From a virus, in the IMG/VR virus record IMGVR_UViG_3300026320_000011, positions 1-47,955 of that record: 47,955 nucleotides of DNA; one strand, written 5' to 3'. The position numbers and the translations under genes were made by a program. Under the pieces are notes generated by a model that searched no databases, had not been told where the DNA came from, and saw nothing but the letters and a program-made list of their open reading frames with translations. How positions within the stretch are numbered: position 1 is the stretch's first letter; each line of letters begins with the position of its first letter. Positions 6,444 to 13,697 of this stretch are shown here, one piece after another.

Positions 6444-6610
6444 CCTACTACGACTGGCACATGCGCGGAGCGGCGCACGATTGGCTGATGCACTCCTGGA
6501 GGCTGGACCTGCGCCAACGTCTCACGTTTTTGTACGCCGATCCAGACAAGCGGCTGGAGGTCAACCAGCCTGACGTAGCAGCTTGGCGCAGGCTGGGGGA
6601 GAAGACGTGA
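6440..6610 (+). CDS. Small hypothetical protein
   Basis: 56 residues from an ATG at 6440 overlapping the methylase stop (ATGA): MTYYDWHMRGAAHDWLMHSW, then RLTFLYADPDKRLEVNQPDV. Rich in Trp, His and Arg with no membrane segment. Not recognised. Its stop overlaps the next start as TGATG. Confidence 0.65.
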   Translation: MTYYDWHMRGAAHDWLMHSWRLDLRQRLTFLYADPDKRLEVNQPDVAAWRRLGEKT

Positions 6611-6888
6611 TGCGCCAGGCGCTTTCACTCTGGCACGGCTTGATCCCCTGGCCCAACACGATGGCTGAGATCACGTCGGAGACGGCCGCGAAGCACGGCG
6701 TGACCGTTGAGGCGCTGAAAGGCCCCAAAGCCGCCAGAGCCGTCTCCTGGCCCCGGCAAGAGGCCATGTGGCTAATGAGGGAGGCAGGCTTCTCTCTTAA
6801 CCAGATCGGCCGCTATCTTGGAGGCCGTGATCATGCCACGGTTTTATACGGCGCTCGGACTCACTTGGCGCGATCTGAATCTCAATGA
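6610..6888 (+). CDS. Free-standing DnaA domain IV-like DNA-binding protein
   Basis: 92 residues; ATG at 6610 with a GGGGGAG ribosome site about 8 nt upstream (a GTG at 6607 is possible). Residues 20-85 match the C-terminal DNA-binding domain of DnaA: ITSETAAKHGVTVEALKG, then WPRQEAMWLMREAGFSL and the signature IGRYLGGRDHATVLYGAR (DnaA box-contacting GGRDHTTV loop). The AAA+ and DnaB-loading domains of DnaA are absent. It could bind DnaA-box-like sites in the phage origin, or compete with host DnaA (inference). Confidence 0.85.
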   Translation: MRQALSLWHGLIPWPNTMAEITSETAAKHGVTVEALKGPKAARAVSWPRQEAMWLMREAGFSLNQIGRYLGGRDHATVLYGARTHLARSESQ

Positions 6889-7052
6889 TCCGGGCGTATA
6901 TACGTGGGGCTTATGAGGCTGGGCTGGTGAGGGCGGTTTAGGGCTCTGCGAGGGGCTTGCGGCGCGCTCCGAAACGGTGGAAAGTGAGCGGGCGGGGAGG
7001 ACTCCCATCCTCAACCCGCCCAGGCCACCGGCGACCGAGGGAGGTTGCGCCA
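6889..7052 (+). promoter_or_regulatory. Leader region with GC-rich hairpin upstream of the PAPS-reductase-like gene
   Basis: 164 bp without a gene. At 6990-7021 GGGCGGG pairs with CCCGCCC, continued by GAGG/CCTC across a two-base bulge, enclosing an 8-nt loop. No T-run follows, so it is not an intrinsic terminator. A strong GAGGGAGG ribosome site at about 7037-7044 precedes the ATG at 7053. It may protect mRNA or act as a 5' leader. Confidence 0.45.
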
Positions 7053-7913
7053 ATGACTGCCGATAAACTAACCGTACCGCGCGACAGTTTCAATCCCTAC
7101 CTCATTCAGGGACCGGCGCTGATCAGCTTCTCCGGTGGGCGGACTAGCGCCTACATGCTGCACCAGATCATCCAGGCCCACGGCGGGACGTTGCCGGATG
7201 ACGTGCGCGTAACCTTCGCCAACACCGGCAAGGAGCTACCCGAAACCCTGCGCTTCGTCCACGAGTGTGGTGTGCGCTGGGGCGCACCCATCGTCTGGCT
7301 GGAACGGGGGCCACGCGGCGTTCTGCACATTACCGGATACAACAGCGCCAGCCGCGCTGGCCAGCCCTTCGACGCCCTCCTAGACGAGAAAAGCGCCGTC
7401 CCCGACTGGCAGGCCCGCTGGTGTACGGGTGAACTCAAAGTCTTGCCGATGATGGCCTATGCCGCCTCGCTCGGCTGGGAGCCGGGTTCGTATCAGGAAG
7501 CCATCGGTCTGCGCGACGACGAAGGCCATCGGCTGCTCAAGATGTACGCCCGCAATGAGAAGGACGGGCGCCACTGCATCGCACCCTTGTCCAAGGCCAA
7601 GGTAGTCAAGGCCGACGTGATGGCCTTTTGGGCGGCCCAGGACTTCGATCTCGAGCTGGAGCCGTGGGAAGGCAACTGCGATTTCTGCTTTGCGACCGGC
7701 AAGCGCGTGCGCTTGGCCCGCGCCCGCCGTCGCCCGGACGTTCCGCGCTGGTGGGCCGCCGCTGAAACCCGGTTGGGCCATACCTTCGACCGTCGAGACA
7801 GCGTGGCCGATTTGGTCGCGGAAGCCCATCGCACGCCCGACCTGTTCGATAACCTCGCCGCCGATGACTACGACGTTGAATGCGGCCTTCTCTGCGAACC
7901 GGAGGCCGCATGA
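7053..7913 (+). CDS. Phosphoadenosine-phosphosulfate-reductase-like (PP-loop) protein
   Basis: 286 residues. The PP-loop SFSGGRTSAYM is at residues 25-35, FANTGKELPETLRFV follows, and a Cys pair in GNCDFCFATGKR lies near residue 211; RWCTGELK is the substrate-side motif. Such ATP-pyrophosphatase proteins adenylate or move sulfur; phage members are usually labelled PAPS reductase and some relatives (DndC) act in DNA phosphorothioation. No other Dnd genes are seen. It is preceded by a structured leader and followed by the replication gene with an ATGA overlap. Confidence 0.8.
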   Translation: MTADKLTVPRDSFNPYLIQGPALISFSGGRTSAYMLHQIIQAHGGTLPDDVRVTFANTGKELPETLRFVHECGVRWGAPIVWLERGPRGVLHITGYNSASRAGQPFDALLDEKSAVPDWQARWCTGELKVLPMMAYAASLGWEPGSYQEAIGLRDDEGHRLLKMYARNEKDGRHCIAPLSKAKVVKADVMAFWAAQDFDLELEPWEGNCDFCFATGKRVRLARARRRPDVPRWWAAAETRLGHTFDRRDSVADLVAEAHRTPDLFDNLAADDYDVECGLLCEPEAA

Positions 7914-8527
7914 GCGTTCCGGCCACAGCAATTCGTAAGATGGCGGACCTTGGAATTTCGGCCGCCGACATAGCTGAGATTTGCGAGCTGATCGACGCTG
8001 GAGGCGTGCCCGATACGCTCACCAAACGGCGCGAATATGACCGCAACCGGAAGGCCGAAATGCGGAAGTCCGGTGGAAAGTCCGGTAGACAAAACGCGGA
8101 CACGTCCGGTGGAATGTCTACCGGAAATCTACCGGACACATCGGTCCTCGCGCGTGTGAAGGATATAACTCCTCTTACAGAGATATCTGGAAAGGAAGAA
8201 AGAAAGTTATCGAAAGGCTCGCGCCTTTCCGACGAATGGATACCGACCGAAACCGATGAGCAATTCGCCCTGACGGAGGGCCTGACAACCGAGGAGATAA
8301 AACGTGCAACCGATGAGTTCCGCGATTACTGGCGCTCTCTCTCAGGCTCAAAGAGCTGTCGAGGCAACTGGTCGCTCACTTGGCGAAACCGAATCAGGGA
8401 GATCGCTGACCGAAAGCGACAACGCCAAGCGCGAATGGGTAATGGGTCGCCGCCCGGAGGAAACGGACAGGGCATTACGAGCTTCGTTGACATCATCGCT
8501 GAGCGTCGAAGTCGTGCCGGTCACTGA
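7910..8527 (+). CDS. Replication initiator/primosome-like protein
   Basis: 205 residues. The N-terminal ~45 residues are helical (AIRKMADLGISAADIAEICELI...TKRREYDRNRKAEMRKSGG), then a low-complexity Ser/Gly linker. The C-terminal domain SRLSDEWIPTET...ATDEFRDYWRSLSG and RGNWSLTWRNRIREIAD resembles the DnaT/phage replication-protein C-terminal domain (FRDYW...W..TWRNW), which recruits host replication machinery or binds ssDNA. No helicase or polymerase is encoded here, so host recruitment is a reasonable role. Its 3' end overlaps frames of the following gene. Confidence 0.65.
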   Translation: MSVPATAIRKMADLGISAADIAEICELIDAGGVPDTLTKRREYDRNRKAEMRKSGGKSGRQNADTSGGMSTGNLPDTSVLARVKDITPLTEISGKEERKLSKGSRLSDEWIPTETDEQFALTEGLTTEEIKRATDEFRDYWRSLSGSKSCRGNWSLTWRNRIREIADRKRQRQARMGNGSPPGGNGQGITSFVDIIAERRSRAGH

Positions 8528-8921
8528 GCTGCGCTTTCCGGTCGAGGGCGGATATCGCGAAGTCGTCGCCGGCTGCAATGTCTCAGGCCCGGCGGAGAAC
8601 ATGCAGGCCGCGCTTGCCAAGGTCGAGGGCGCAAGCATCGGCCCGACCAAGGACCAAGCGGAGGAATGGCTGGCGATCCTGCAAGTGGCGACGGCGGGCG
8701 GGCGCAAGACGGAGGCGAACCACAGGCTGGCGCTAGGCGTCTATTCCGGCGCCCTGACCCGATACCCCGCCGATGTGGCGAAAGAGGCTTGCTACCGCCT
8801 CGCTACATCGTCCAAGTGGTTTCCGACGCTGGCTGACGTGATCGAACAGTGCGACTTGCTCAGCGCGCCCAGGATGCTGATGCTCCAAGGTCTGCGCCGC
8901 CGCTGCGGACTGCCGGCATGA
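8514..8921 (+). CDS. Hypothetical protein, possible helicase-loader-like
   Basis: 135 residues from a GTG at 8514; the open frame extends upstream to 8304 but that part is antisense-like to the conserved end of the previous gene. An ATG at 8601 with GGCGGAG is a competing start. It contains LALGVYSGALTRYPADVAKEACYRLATSSKWFPTLADVIEQCD, a pattern common in phage replication-region proteins (YPADVA...KWFPT). Function not proven. Confidence 0.6.
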   Translation: MPVTELRFPVEGGYREVVAGCNVSGPAENMQAALAKVEGASIGPTKDQAEEWLAILQVATAGGRKTEANHRLALGVYSGALTRYPADVAKEACYRLATSSKWFPTLADVIEQCDLLSAPRMLMLQGLRRRCGLPA

Positions 8922-9181
8922 ACGGCCCGCAACTCCCGCTAACCGTCTCGGAGAGCCTCTGGAACGCCATGGCCAAGGACATCCGGCCGGAGTTCGCGGA
9001 TAGCTACCTATCAGGGGCCAAGCAGACCGCGAGCACACTGACGCCGCACACGGTCACCGCCTATCGGCGCTTGGCGGAGCACACATGGGCGAAGAAAATC
9101 ATCACAGACCACGGCCTGACGCTGCTCAAGCCGCTTCCGTTTGGTCATCCCGACCGCCCCGACTACAAGTACGTGGGCTAG
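8918..9181 (+). CDS. Hypothetical protein
   Basis: 87 residues, ATG at 8918 overlapping the previous stop (ATGA). It has a helical LPLTVSESLWNAMAKDIRPEFADSYLSGAKQ and a C-terminal PLPFGHPDRPDYKYVG. Not recognised. It ends just before a non-coding copy of the dispersed tail element. Confidence 0.65.
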   Translation: MNGPQLPLTVSESLWNAMAKDIRPEFADSYLSGAKQTASTLTPHTVTAYRRLAEHTWAKKIITDHGLTLLKPLPFGHPDRPDYKYVG

Positions 9182-9190
9182 GCCCTCTCC

Positions 9191-9241
9191 CCGATGGGAG
9201 CCCTCTTACGACCAAGACGGGCTGACTCCGGGATGAGCTAA
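9191..9241 (+). repeat. Dispersed tail element, copy B (non-coding, frameshifted)
   Basis: Fifty-one bases similar to the coding copies at 4465-4514 and 39897-39946. One extra base in the middle breaks the reading frame, so it starts as PDGSPLTTKTG and would finish as DSGMS in another frame. It lies directly after the stop of the 8918-9181 gene, matching the 3'-end position of the coding copies. Confidence 0.75.
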
Positions 9242-9285
9242 CCCCTTGCACACCCTCCCAAAACACGGTTACCTGAGCGGGCCAC

Positions 9286-9684
9286 ATGACAGACAATTAT
9301 CACCAGACCATCGCCAACCTTGAAAAGCGCATCGCCGCCCTTGAGGAAGACAACGCCCTCATGAAAAGCGATCTGGGCCTCGTCCACGATCAAGATCGCA
9401 TAGGGATGTTCGTCGGCGTCCTGCACATTCCGCCCCAGGCCGCTCGCCTGCTGATAACCCTCATGGACTGCAACGGACGCCTACTCAATCGAGACTACAT
9501 CTGGCAATCCCTACCCCATCCAAACGGCGGCGAGGACTACAAGAAACTGGATGTCTACGTCAGCCACATCCGCCGAGCCCTTGGCTTCAACGCCATCGCC
9601 ACCGTTCACGGCGTAGGCTACCGACTCACCCCCGAAGGCCGAGCAAGGATTCCGGTACAACATTCGTTAACCGCCGCTGCATAG
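9286..9684 (+). CDS. OmpR-type winged-helix regulator without receiver domain
   Basis: 132 residues. Residues 1-35 form a coiled coil (TIANLEKRIAALEEDNALMKSDL). Residues ~50-120 are the OmpR/PhoB DNA-binding domain: PPQAARLLITLMDCNGRLLNRDYIWQSL, then KKLDVYVSHIRRALG and the hallmark AIATVHGVGYRL. No phosphoacceptor domain exists, so dimerisation may come from the coiled coil. It lies at the junction before the virion genes and is a candidate activator of the late unit or a competitor of host regulators such as CtrA (inference). A possible TTGCAC-17-TTACCT promoter lies just upstream. Confidence 0.85.
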   Translation: MTDNYHQTIANLEKRIAALEEDNALMKSDLGLVHDQDRIGMFVGVLHIPPQAARLLITLMDCNGRLLNRDYIWQSLPHPNGGEDYKKLDVYVSHIRRALGFNAIATVHGVGYRLTPEGRARIPVQHSLTAAA

Positions 9685-9698
9685 CGTTGCCGAACTAT

Positions 9699-9740
9699 CT
9701 CGCGAAGCGAGCCATCAACTGACCGCGAAAGGCTCGCGAT
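9699..9740 (+). promoter_or_regulatory. Candidate two-state RNA hairpin over a ribosome-binding site
   Basis: Two local hairpins can form: CTCGC/GCGAG (9699-9703 with 9707-9711) and CGCGA/TCGCG (9724-9728 with 9734-9738). An alternative 7-bp stem GCGAGCC (9707-9713) with GGCTCGC (9731-9737) excludes both. The AAAGG ribosome site (9728-9732) and the ATG at 9741 sit in or beside these pairings, so alternative folds could gate translation of the first virion gene. Confidence 0.45.
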
Positions 9741-10187
9741 ATGACTTCCTTCACCAATGACGCAGGCGACGGGTCGGTTGTCTCCAACACCGTAACCGCC
9801 GCCACGATCACCGCAACGACTGGGTTTGTGGGAAACCTCACAGGCAACGTCACTGGGTCGATTTCAGGTGGCACGACCACCAGCCTGGTCCCGCAACTGA
9901 TCACGGCCGCCGGCGCCACCCAAGGCGCGGCTACGGCCATTACTGGCTCGCTCGCCATCATCACGGTCTGCACCGCCTCCGCGAGAGGCGCGAAGCTCCC
10001 CGCGGCCGCGACGGGCAAGATGGTTTATGTCATGAGCCTGGCGACGCAGGGCTGCAAAATTTACCCGTTCAGCGGCGACAAGATCAAAACTTCCGCGACC
10101 AACACCGCCGTTGTCCAAGCCGGCTTCAAAGGCGAACTCTATGTCGCAAAAGACCTCACCACATGGGCCACGCTCGTCGGCGCTTAA
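9741..10187 (+). CDS. Putative virion/fibre-like protein
   Basis: 148 residues, rich in Thr, Ser, Gly and Ala. The N-terminal SVVSNTVTAATITATTGFVGNLTGNVTGSISGG is a short beta-repeat motif of phage fibres (GNLTGNVTG). The C-terminal half (LPAAATGKMVYVMSLATQGCKIYPFSGDKI) looks like a beta domain with a single cysteine. Probably a structural or adhesion-associated protein. It is the first gene after the late-region control element, upstream of the DUF115-like gene with no gap. Confidence 0.6.
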   Translation: MTSFTNDAGDGSVVSNTVTAATITATTGFVGNLTGNVTGSISGGTTTSLVPQLITAAGATQGAATAITGSLAIITVCTASARGAKLPAAATGKMVYVMSLATQGCKIYPFSGDKIKTSATNTAVVQAGFKGELYVAKDLTTWATLVGA

Positions 10188-11078
10188 ATGAACCTCGCCC
10201 GCGTCGGATTCGATATCCACACGCCCCACGACGCCGATACGGTCAACGCCCATATCGCGCACGCCCTCTCGCTTGGCCTGCCCGAAGCCGATGCCGAGCC
10301 GATCCGCAAACTCACCATCATCGCCAATGGTCCCTCGGCCATCAACGCTCCACTTCACGGCGAGACACTTGCCCTCAACGGCGCGATCAATTTGTTCTTC
10401 AACAGCGGCCGTCTTCCGACCTATTGGGCCGCGTGTGATCCGCAAGCCATCGTCGCCGACTTCCTGCCCGCCGATCCGCCACATGGAATCATCTATCTCG
10501 TCGCCTCCAAATGCCACCCTAGCGTCTTCCAGAAGCTCCAGGGCCGCGATGTCAGGCTCTGGCACATAGACGATCATCCGATCCCAGAAAGCCTGCGCAG
10601 CGTCGCCTGTGCGTCATCAGTGACTCTTGTAGCCATGCAGCTCATGCACCAGGCGTTCGGCTATCGCGAGTTCGATACTTACGGCTGGGATGCGTGCCAT
10701 GAAGGGATGATCCATCACGCGTCGGAGCCGTGCCTGGCAGAATATCCCGCTGAGACCACGATTGACCTTGCCGTAGGCGCTGAGCAGATCGAAATTCCCG
10801 CCAGACCCGCAACGCGCCTTGAACGCTCCATGAGCTGGCTCGCGCATCGCATTCAAGCCATCGCCCTTTGGATCGCCTCTCGAAAGCCCATTCCACAGCC
10901 AACCGGAGACTTCCAAGGCGGAAGATGGTTCAAGACTTCAAGGACATGGGCGGCGGAAGCACAGGACGCCTGCGTGCAAATCCATCACGCCGACTACAAG
11001 GTCAACGTCCATGGCGATGGATTGATCAGAGCTATTTTGGAGGCGAAGGGCTTGCATGTCGCGCGGAGAGACGCTTAG
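10188..11078 (+). CDS. DUF115/MAF-like glycosyltransferase-fold protein
   Basis: 296 residues. Residues 40-75 (RKLTIIANGPSAINAPLHGETLALNGAINLFF) give the Rossmann-like nucleotide-binding start of DUF115 proteins, with TYWAACDPQAIVADFL and a later FGYREFDTYGWDACHE, the conserved region that recognises sugar or pterin substrates. Relatives include motility-accessory and surface-sugar proteins. In a phage it could modify a virion protein, or sugars on the cell surface (inference). It follows the fibre-like gene with zero spacing. Its last 47 nt overlap an antisense gene. Confidence 0.7.
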   Translation: MNLARVGFDIHTPHDADTVNAHIAHALSLGLPEADAEPIRKLTIIANGPSAINAPLHGETLALNGAINLFFNSGRLPTYWAACDPQAIVADFLPADPPHGIIYLVASKCHPSVFQKLQGRDVRLWHIDDHPIPESLRSVACASSVTLVAMQLMHQAFGYREFDTYGWDACHEGMIHHASEPCLAEYPAETTIDLAVGAEQIEIPARPATRLERSMSWLAHRIQAIALWIASRKPIPQPTGDFQGGRWFKTSRTWAAEAQDACVQIHHADYKVNVHGDGLIRAILEAKGLHVARRDA

Positions 11079-11298
11079 ACGCACGATACTCCCGCATGTA
11101 AGCCGCTCGATCACGAATAGCCTTTGACGACGCCTCCTCTATCATCGTTTTGAGTTCGGCAATCGCAGGGCGCGTCACAGCGGGAGGCAAGTCAACATCA
11201 ACCGCATCGTTCTCAGGAGGCGCGACTTTCCCCTTCCAGATATGCGACAAGCCCCAATGAGCCTCGCCGCAGACCTTGCACTTCGGAGCCGTAACCAT
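11032..11298 (-). CDS. Small zinc-finger-like protein, antisense to late genes
   Basis: 88 residues from the ATG at 11298 (MVTAPKCKVCGEAHWGLSHIWKGK). The N-terminal C-K-V-C-G-E-A-H-W plus later H is a compact zinc-knuckle pattern common in small phage proteins. The C-terminal half is basic and helical (ELKTMIEEASSKAIRDRAAYMREYRASKR). It runs against the surrounding rightward genes and starts inside the GTAACCA repeat region. An upstream TTG at 11346 would extend it by 16 residues. Confidence 0.65.
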   Translation of the reverse strand: MVTAPKCKVCGEAHWGLSHIWKGKVAPPENDAVDVDLPPAVTRPAIAELKTMIEEASSKAIRDRAAYMREYRASKRLSARHASPSPPK

Positions 11299-11326
11299 GT
11301 GTAACCATCGCACGCCTGCGTAACCA
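11291..11326 (+). repeat. Phased GTAACCA direct repeats
   Basis: GTAACCA occurs at 11291, 11301 and 11320, spaced 10 and 19 bp, so all three lie on nearly the same face of the helix. They lie between the divergent zinc-finger gene and the terminase small-subunit gene. This is the arrangement expected of an operator or a packaging-recognition site. Confidence 0.45.
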
Positions 11327-11408
11327 CGCAAAGCCACATTGCCCAATCTCTAGTGGTGCGCTAGGTTCATGAGGCGGATTACAAAATTAGATACGTGAGT
11401 AGGAAAAA

Positions 11409-11684
11409 TTGGCGCGCGGGGCAAAGCCTGGTGAACGACGCGGCGGCCGCTCAAAAGGAACGCCCAACAAGGCGACCAAAATCCGCGAGGAGCTTATTGC
11501 CGCCTCGAATCTCACGCCGCTGCAATACATGCTGATGGTTCTTGAGTCGCCAGAGGCTTCGGACGCTGACCGCAAATGGGCCGCTCAGAACGCAGCGCCT
11601 TACGTTCATCCCCGCCTCTCCAGCATTGAAGCCAACGTCAAAGGCACGCTCGACATCCGCTCCAAGCTGCTGGAAATGAAATGA
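11409..11684 (+). CDS. terS: Terminase small subunit
   Basis: 91 residues from a TTG at 11409 (AGGAA just upstream). The N-terminus is a basic arm (ARGAKPGERRGGRSKGTPNKATKIREELI), then TPLQYMLMVLESPEASDADRKWAAQNAAPYVHPRLSS, the pattern typical of many phage small terminases (GGR.KGTPNK ... TPLEYML ... AAPYVHPRL). It would bind the packaging site and load the large subunit. It opens the packaging cluster; two small genes separate it from the large subunit. Confidence 0.75.
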   Translation: MARGAKPGERRGGRSKGTPNKATKIREELIAASNLTPLQYMLMVLESPEASDADRKWAAQNAAPYVHPRLSSIEANVKGTLDIRSKLLEMK

Positions 11685-11884
11685 GCGTCCGCATCAGTCT
11701 CTATCCGCTGAGACTATCATCCTCGACAGGAGCCGCCACGCTTTGGGAAATTGATGGCCAACGGGTGATGCTGGAAACGCGGGAGTTTCGGTCACATAAC
11801 TGGATGTACATTCGGCAAAAGACCGTGCGTATTGGCTCTTCAGAGCATGCTCAATTCGTCTCGGCTATCGAGGCTGCCGTATGA
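11681..11884 (+). CDS. Hypothetical small protein
   Basis: 67 residues, probably beta-rich (VRISLYPLRLSSSTGAATLWEIDGQRVMLETREF). Not recognised. ATGA overlaps at both ends tie it to terS and to the next small gene. Confidence 0.65.
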   Translation: MSVRISLYPLRLSSSTGAATLWEIDGQRVMLETREFRSHNWMYIRQKTVRIGSSEHAQFVSAIEAAV

Positions 11885-12099
11885 GCGAAATCGTCCAGCA
11901 TGACTATGATGAACTCGCCGCTGCGATTTGTGCTGATGACTGGGACTGGAATACCATTGTCGCGACGCGCTTAGGCGATAAGTACCGCACCTATGCTAAG
12001 CGCGCCGCAACGGCACTCGGATGTTCTTCAGACGCCACGTTAGCTGAGCAAATCGCCGCTGCGCACCGCGCTATGCGGACAGGGATACGACGGCGATGA
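11881..12099 (+). CDS. Hypothetical small protein
   Basis: 72 residues, helical: IVQHDYDELAAAICADDWDWNTIVATRLGDKYRTYAKRAATALG. Not recognised. The ATGA overlaps with its neighbours place it in the packaging transcript directly before the large terminase. Confidence 0.65.
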   Translation: MSEIVQHDYDELAAAICADDWDWNTIVATRLGDKYRTYAKRAATALGCSSDATLAEQIAAAHRAMRTGIRRR

Positions 12100-13697
12100 G
12101 CGCCGCATACGATTATGTCGATCCCGTAGACGCTCAGATCGTTCGCCTCCGCGACGACTTCGATTTCTTCGCCCGCAACACCCTCAACATCAGGACCAAA
12201 ACCGGCGCGATCGAACGCCTGCATATGAACCGCCTCCAGCGGCACCTGCATGAGAAGCTGGAAGCCCAGCGGCGCAATACAGGTAAGGTCCGCGCCATCG
12301 TCGTCAAAGGTCGTCAAGGCGGATGTTCAACCTACCTCGAAGCCCGCTACTATCATCGAGGCTGGGGCGCGAAGAATGCCCTGCAAATCTTTATCCTCAC
12401 CCACGAACAGCCGGCGACCGAAAACATCTTCGGCATCGCCCAGCGCTATCACGATGGAATGCCCGATGGCCTGCGACCTCCAACCAAAACCGCCAATGCG
12501 AAGGAACTCGCGTTCTCAGACAATGGCGTCGGTTACCAGGTCGCAACAGCCGGAACCAAAGGCATTGGCCGCTCAGCTACGTTCCAGCTCTTTCATGGAT
12601 CGGAGGTGGCTTACTGGCCGAATGCAGAGGATCACATCGCTGGCGTATTTCAAACAGTGGGCGACGCTCCAGGGACTGAGATCATACTCGAATCCACCGC
12701 GAACGGTGTTGGAAACCTTTTCCACCGCCTCGCTATGGCGAGCGTTCGGGGAGCCAACGAATACGAGCTGATCTTCATCCCGTGGTTCTGGTCAGAGGAC
12801 TATGAGCGCCCATGTCCATCAACCTGGACGCCATCGAAGGAATGGCTCTCCTACGGCCAGATTCACAAGCTCCAGTGGGAACAACTCTATTGGGCGTTCA
12901 TCAAAAACCGCGAACTCGCTCAGTCCATCAACGCTGACGAGGACAAGCCCTGTTGGAAGTTCAAGCAGGAATATCCCTCGACGTTCGATGAGGCGTTCCA
13001 GTCCAGCGGCAACAGCTTCATTGAGGCTTCATTCGTTCTAAAGGCCAGACACCCGGAAACAACCATCCTGGGGCGTGGCCCCATCATTCTCGGTATTGAT
13101 CCCGCAGCACAGCGCGACAAGCTCGGCATCATCGATCGGTGTGGCCGCGTCTTAGGCGAACGCATCTGCGAGCGCTGGGAGCCGAGCCCTGACGTTGAAT
13201 ATGTTGGCGCTCGTGTCGCGGCCGTGATCAATCGTGTCCGTCCTGACGCGGTGAACATCGACACATCCGAAGGCTTCGGCGCTGCGCTCTATGCATGGCT
13301 TGTCAATCATGGTCACGAGCGTATCTGCAACGCAGTCAACTTCGGTTCAAGTCCTGTAGGTTGCGGACCTACCGGAGATGAGCTTTACGCCAATCGTCGC
13401 GCCGAGATGTGGGACGTATTTCGCTTCTGGTTTGTGACGCCTGGTGGTGTTAAAATCCCCGATGATGACGGTCTCCACGCCGATATCACCGCTCCTCAGT
13501 GGGGACCGGGCCAAACGCGCAATTCTCCAACGACACACGAGTTGATCATCGAGCCCAAGGAAAAGATCAAGGAACGTCTCGGCGCGTCTCCAGACCTAGG
13601 CGATGCGGCCGCCTTGACCTTTGCCGTGCCTTTCGCGGAAAACATGATGGCTCAAAACCAACCCATGACAAAGCGTCGCACGCGGGGAGGATACTGA
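12096..13697 (+). CDS. terL: Terminase large subunit
   Basis: 533 residues. The Walker A-type motif VKGRQGGCST is at residues 70-79 and the Walker B region FQLFHGSEVAYW at about 163-174. The coupling motif ESTANG follows. The C-terminal RNase H-like nuclease has ILGIDPA (residue ~334), VNIDTSEGFG (~387) and PDLGDAAALTF (~500), giving the three acidic sites. Length and order fit a full headful- or cos-type large terminase, the ATPase motor and DNA cutter of packaging. A Gly-rich Lys/Arg tail ends the protein. The start overlaps the previous gene as ATGA. Confidence 0.95.
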   Translation: MSAAYDYVDPVDAQIVRLRDDFDFFARNTLNIRTKTGAIERLHMNRLQRHLHEKLEAQRRNTGKVRAIVVKGRQGGCSTYLEARYYHRGWGAKNALQIFILTHEQPATENIFGIAQRYHDGMPDGLRPPTKTANAKELAFSDNGVGYQVATAGTKGIGRSATFQLFHGSEVAYWPNAEDHIAGVFQTVGDAPGTEIILESTANGVGNLFHRLAMASVRGANEYELIFIPWFWSEDYERPCPSTWTPSKEWLSYGQIHKLQWEQLYWAFIKNRELAQSINADEDKPCWKFKQEYPSTFDEAFQSSGNSFIEASFVLKARHPETTILGRGPIILGIDPAAQRDKLGIIDRCGRVLGERICERWEPSPDVEYVGARVAAVINRVRPDAVNIDTSEGFGAALYAWLVNHGHERICNAVNFGSSPVGCGPTGDELYANRRAEMWDVFRFWFVTPGGVKIPDDDGLHADITAPQWGPGQTRNSPTTHELIIEPKEKIKERLGASPDLGDAAALTFAVPFAENMMAQNQPMTKRRTRGGY

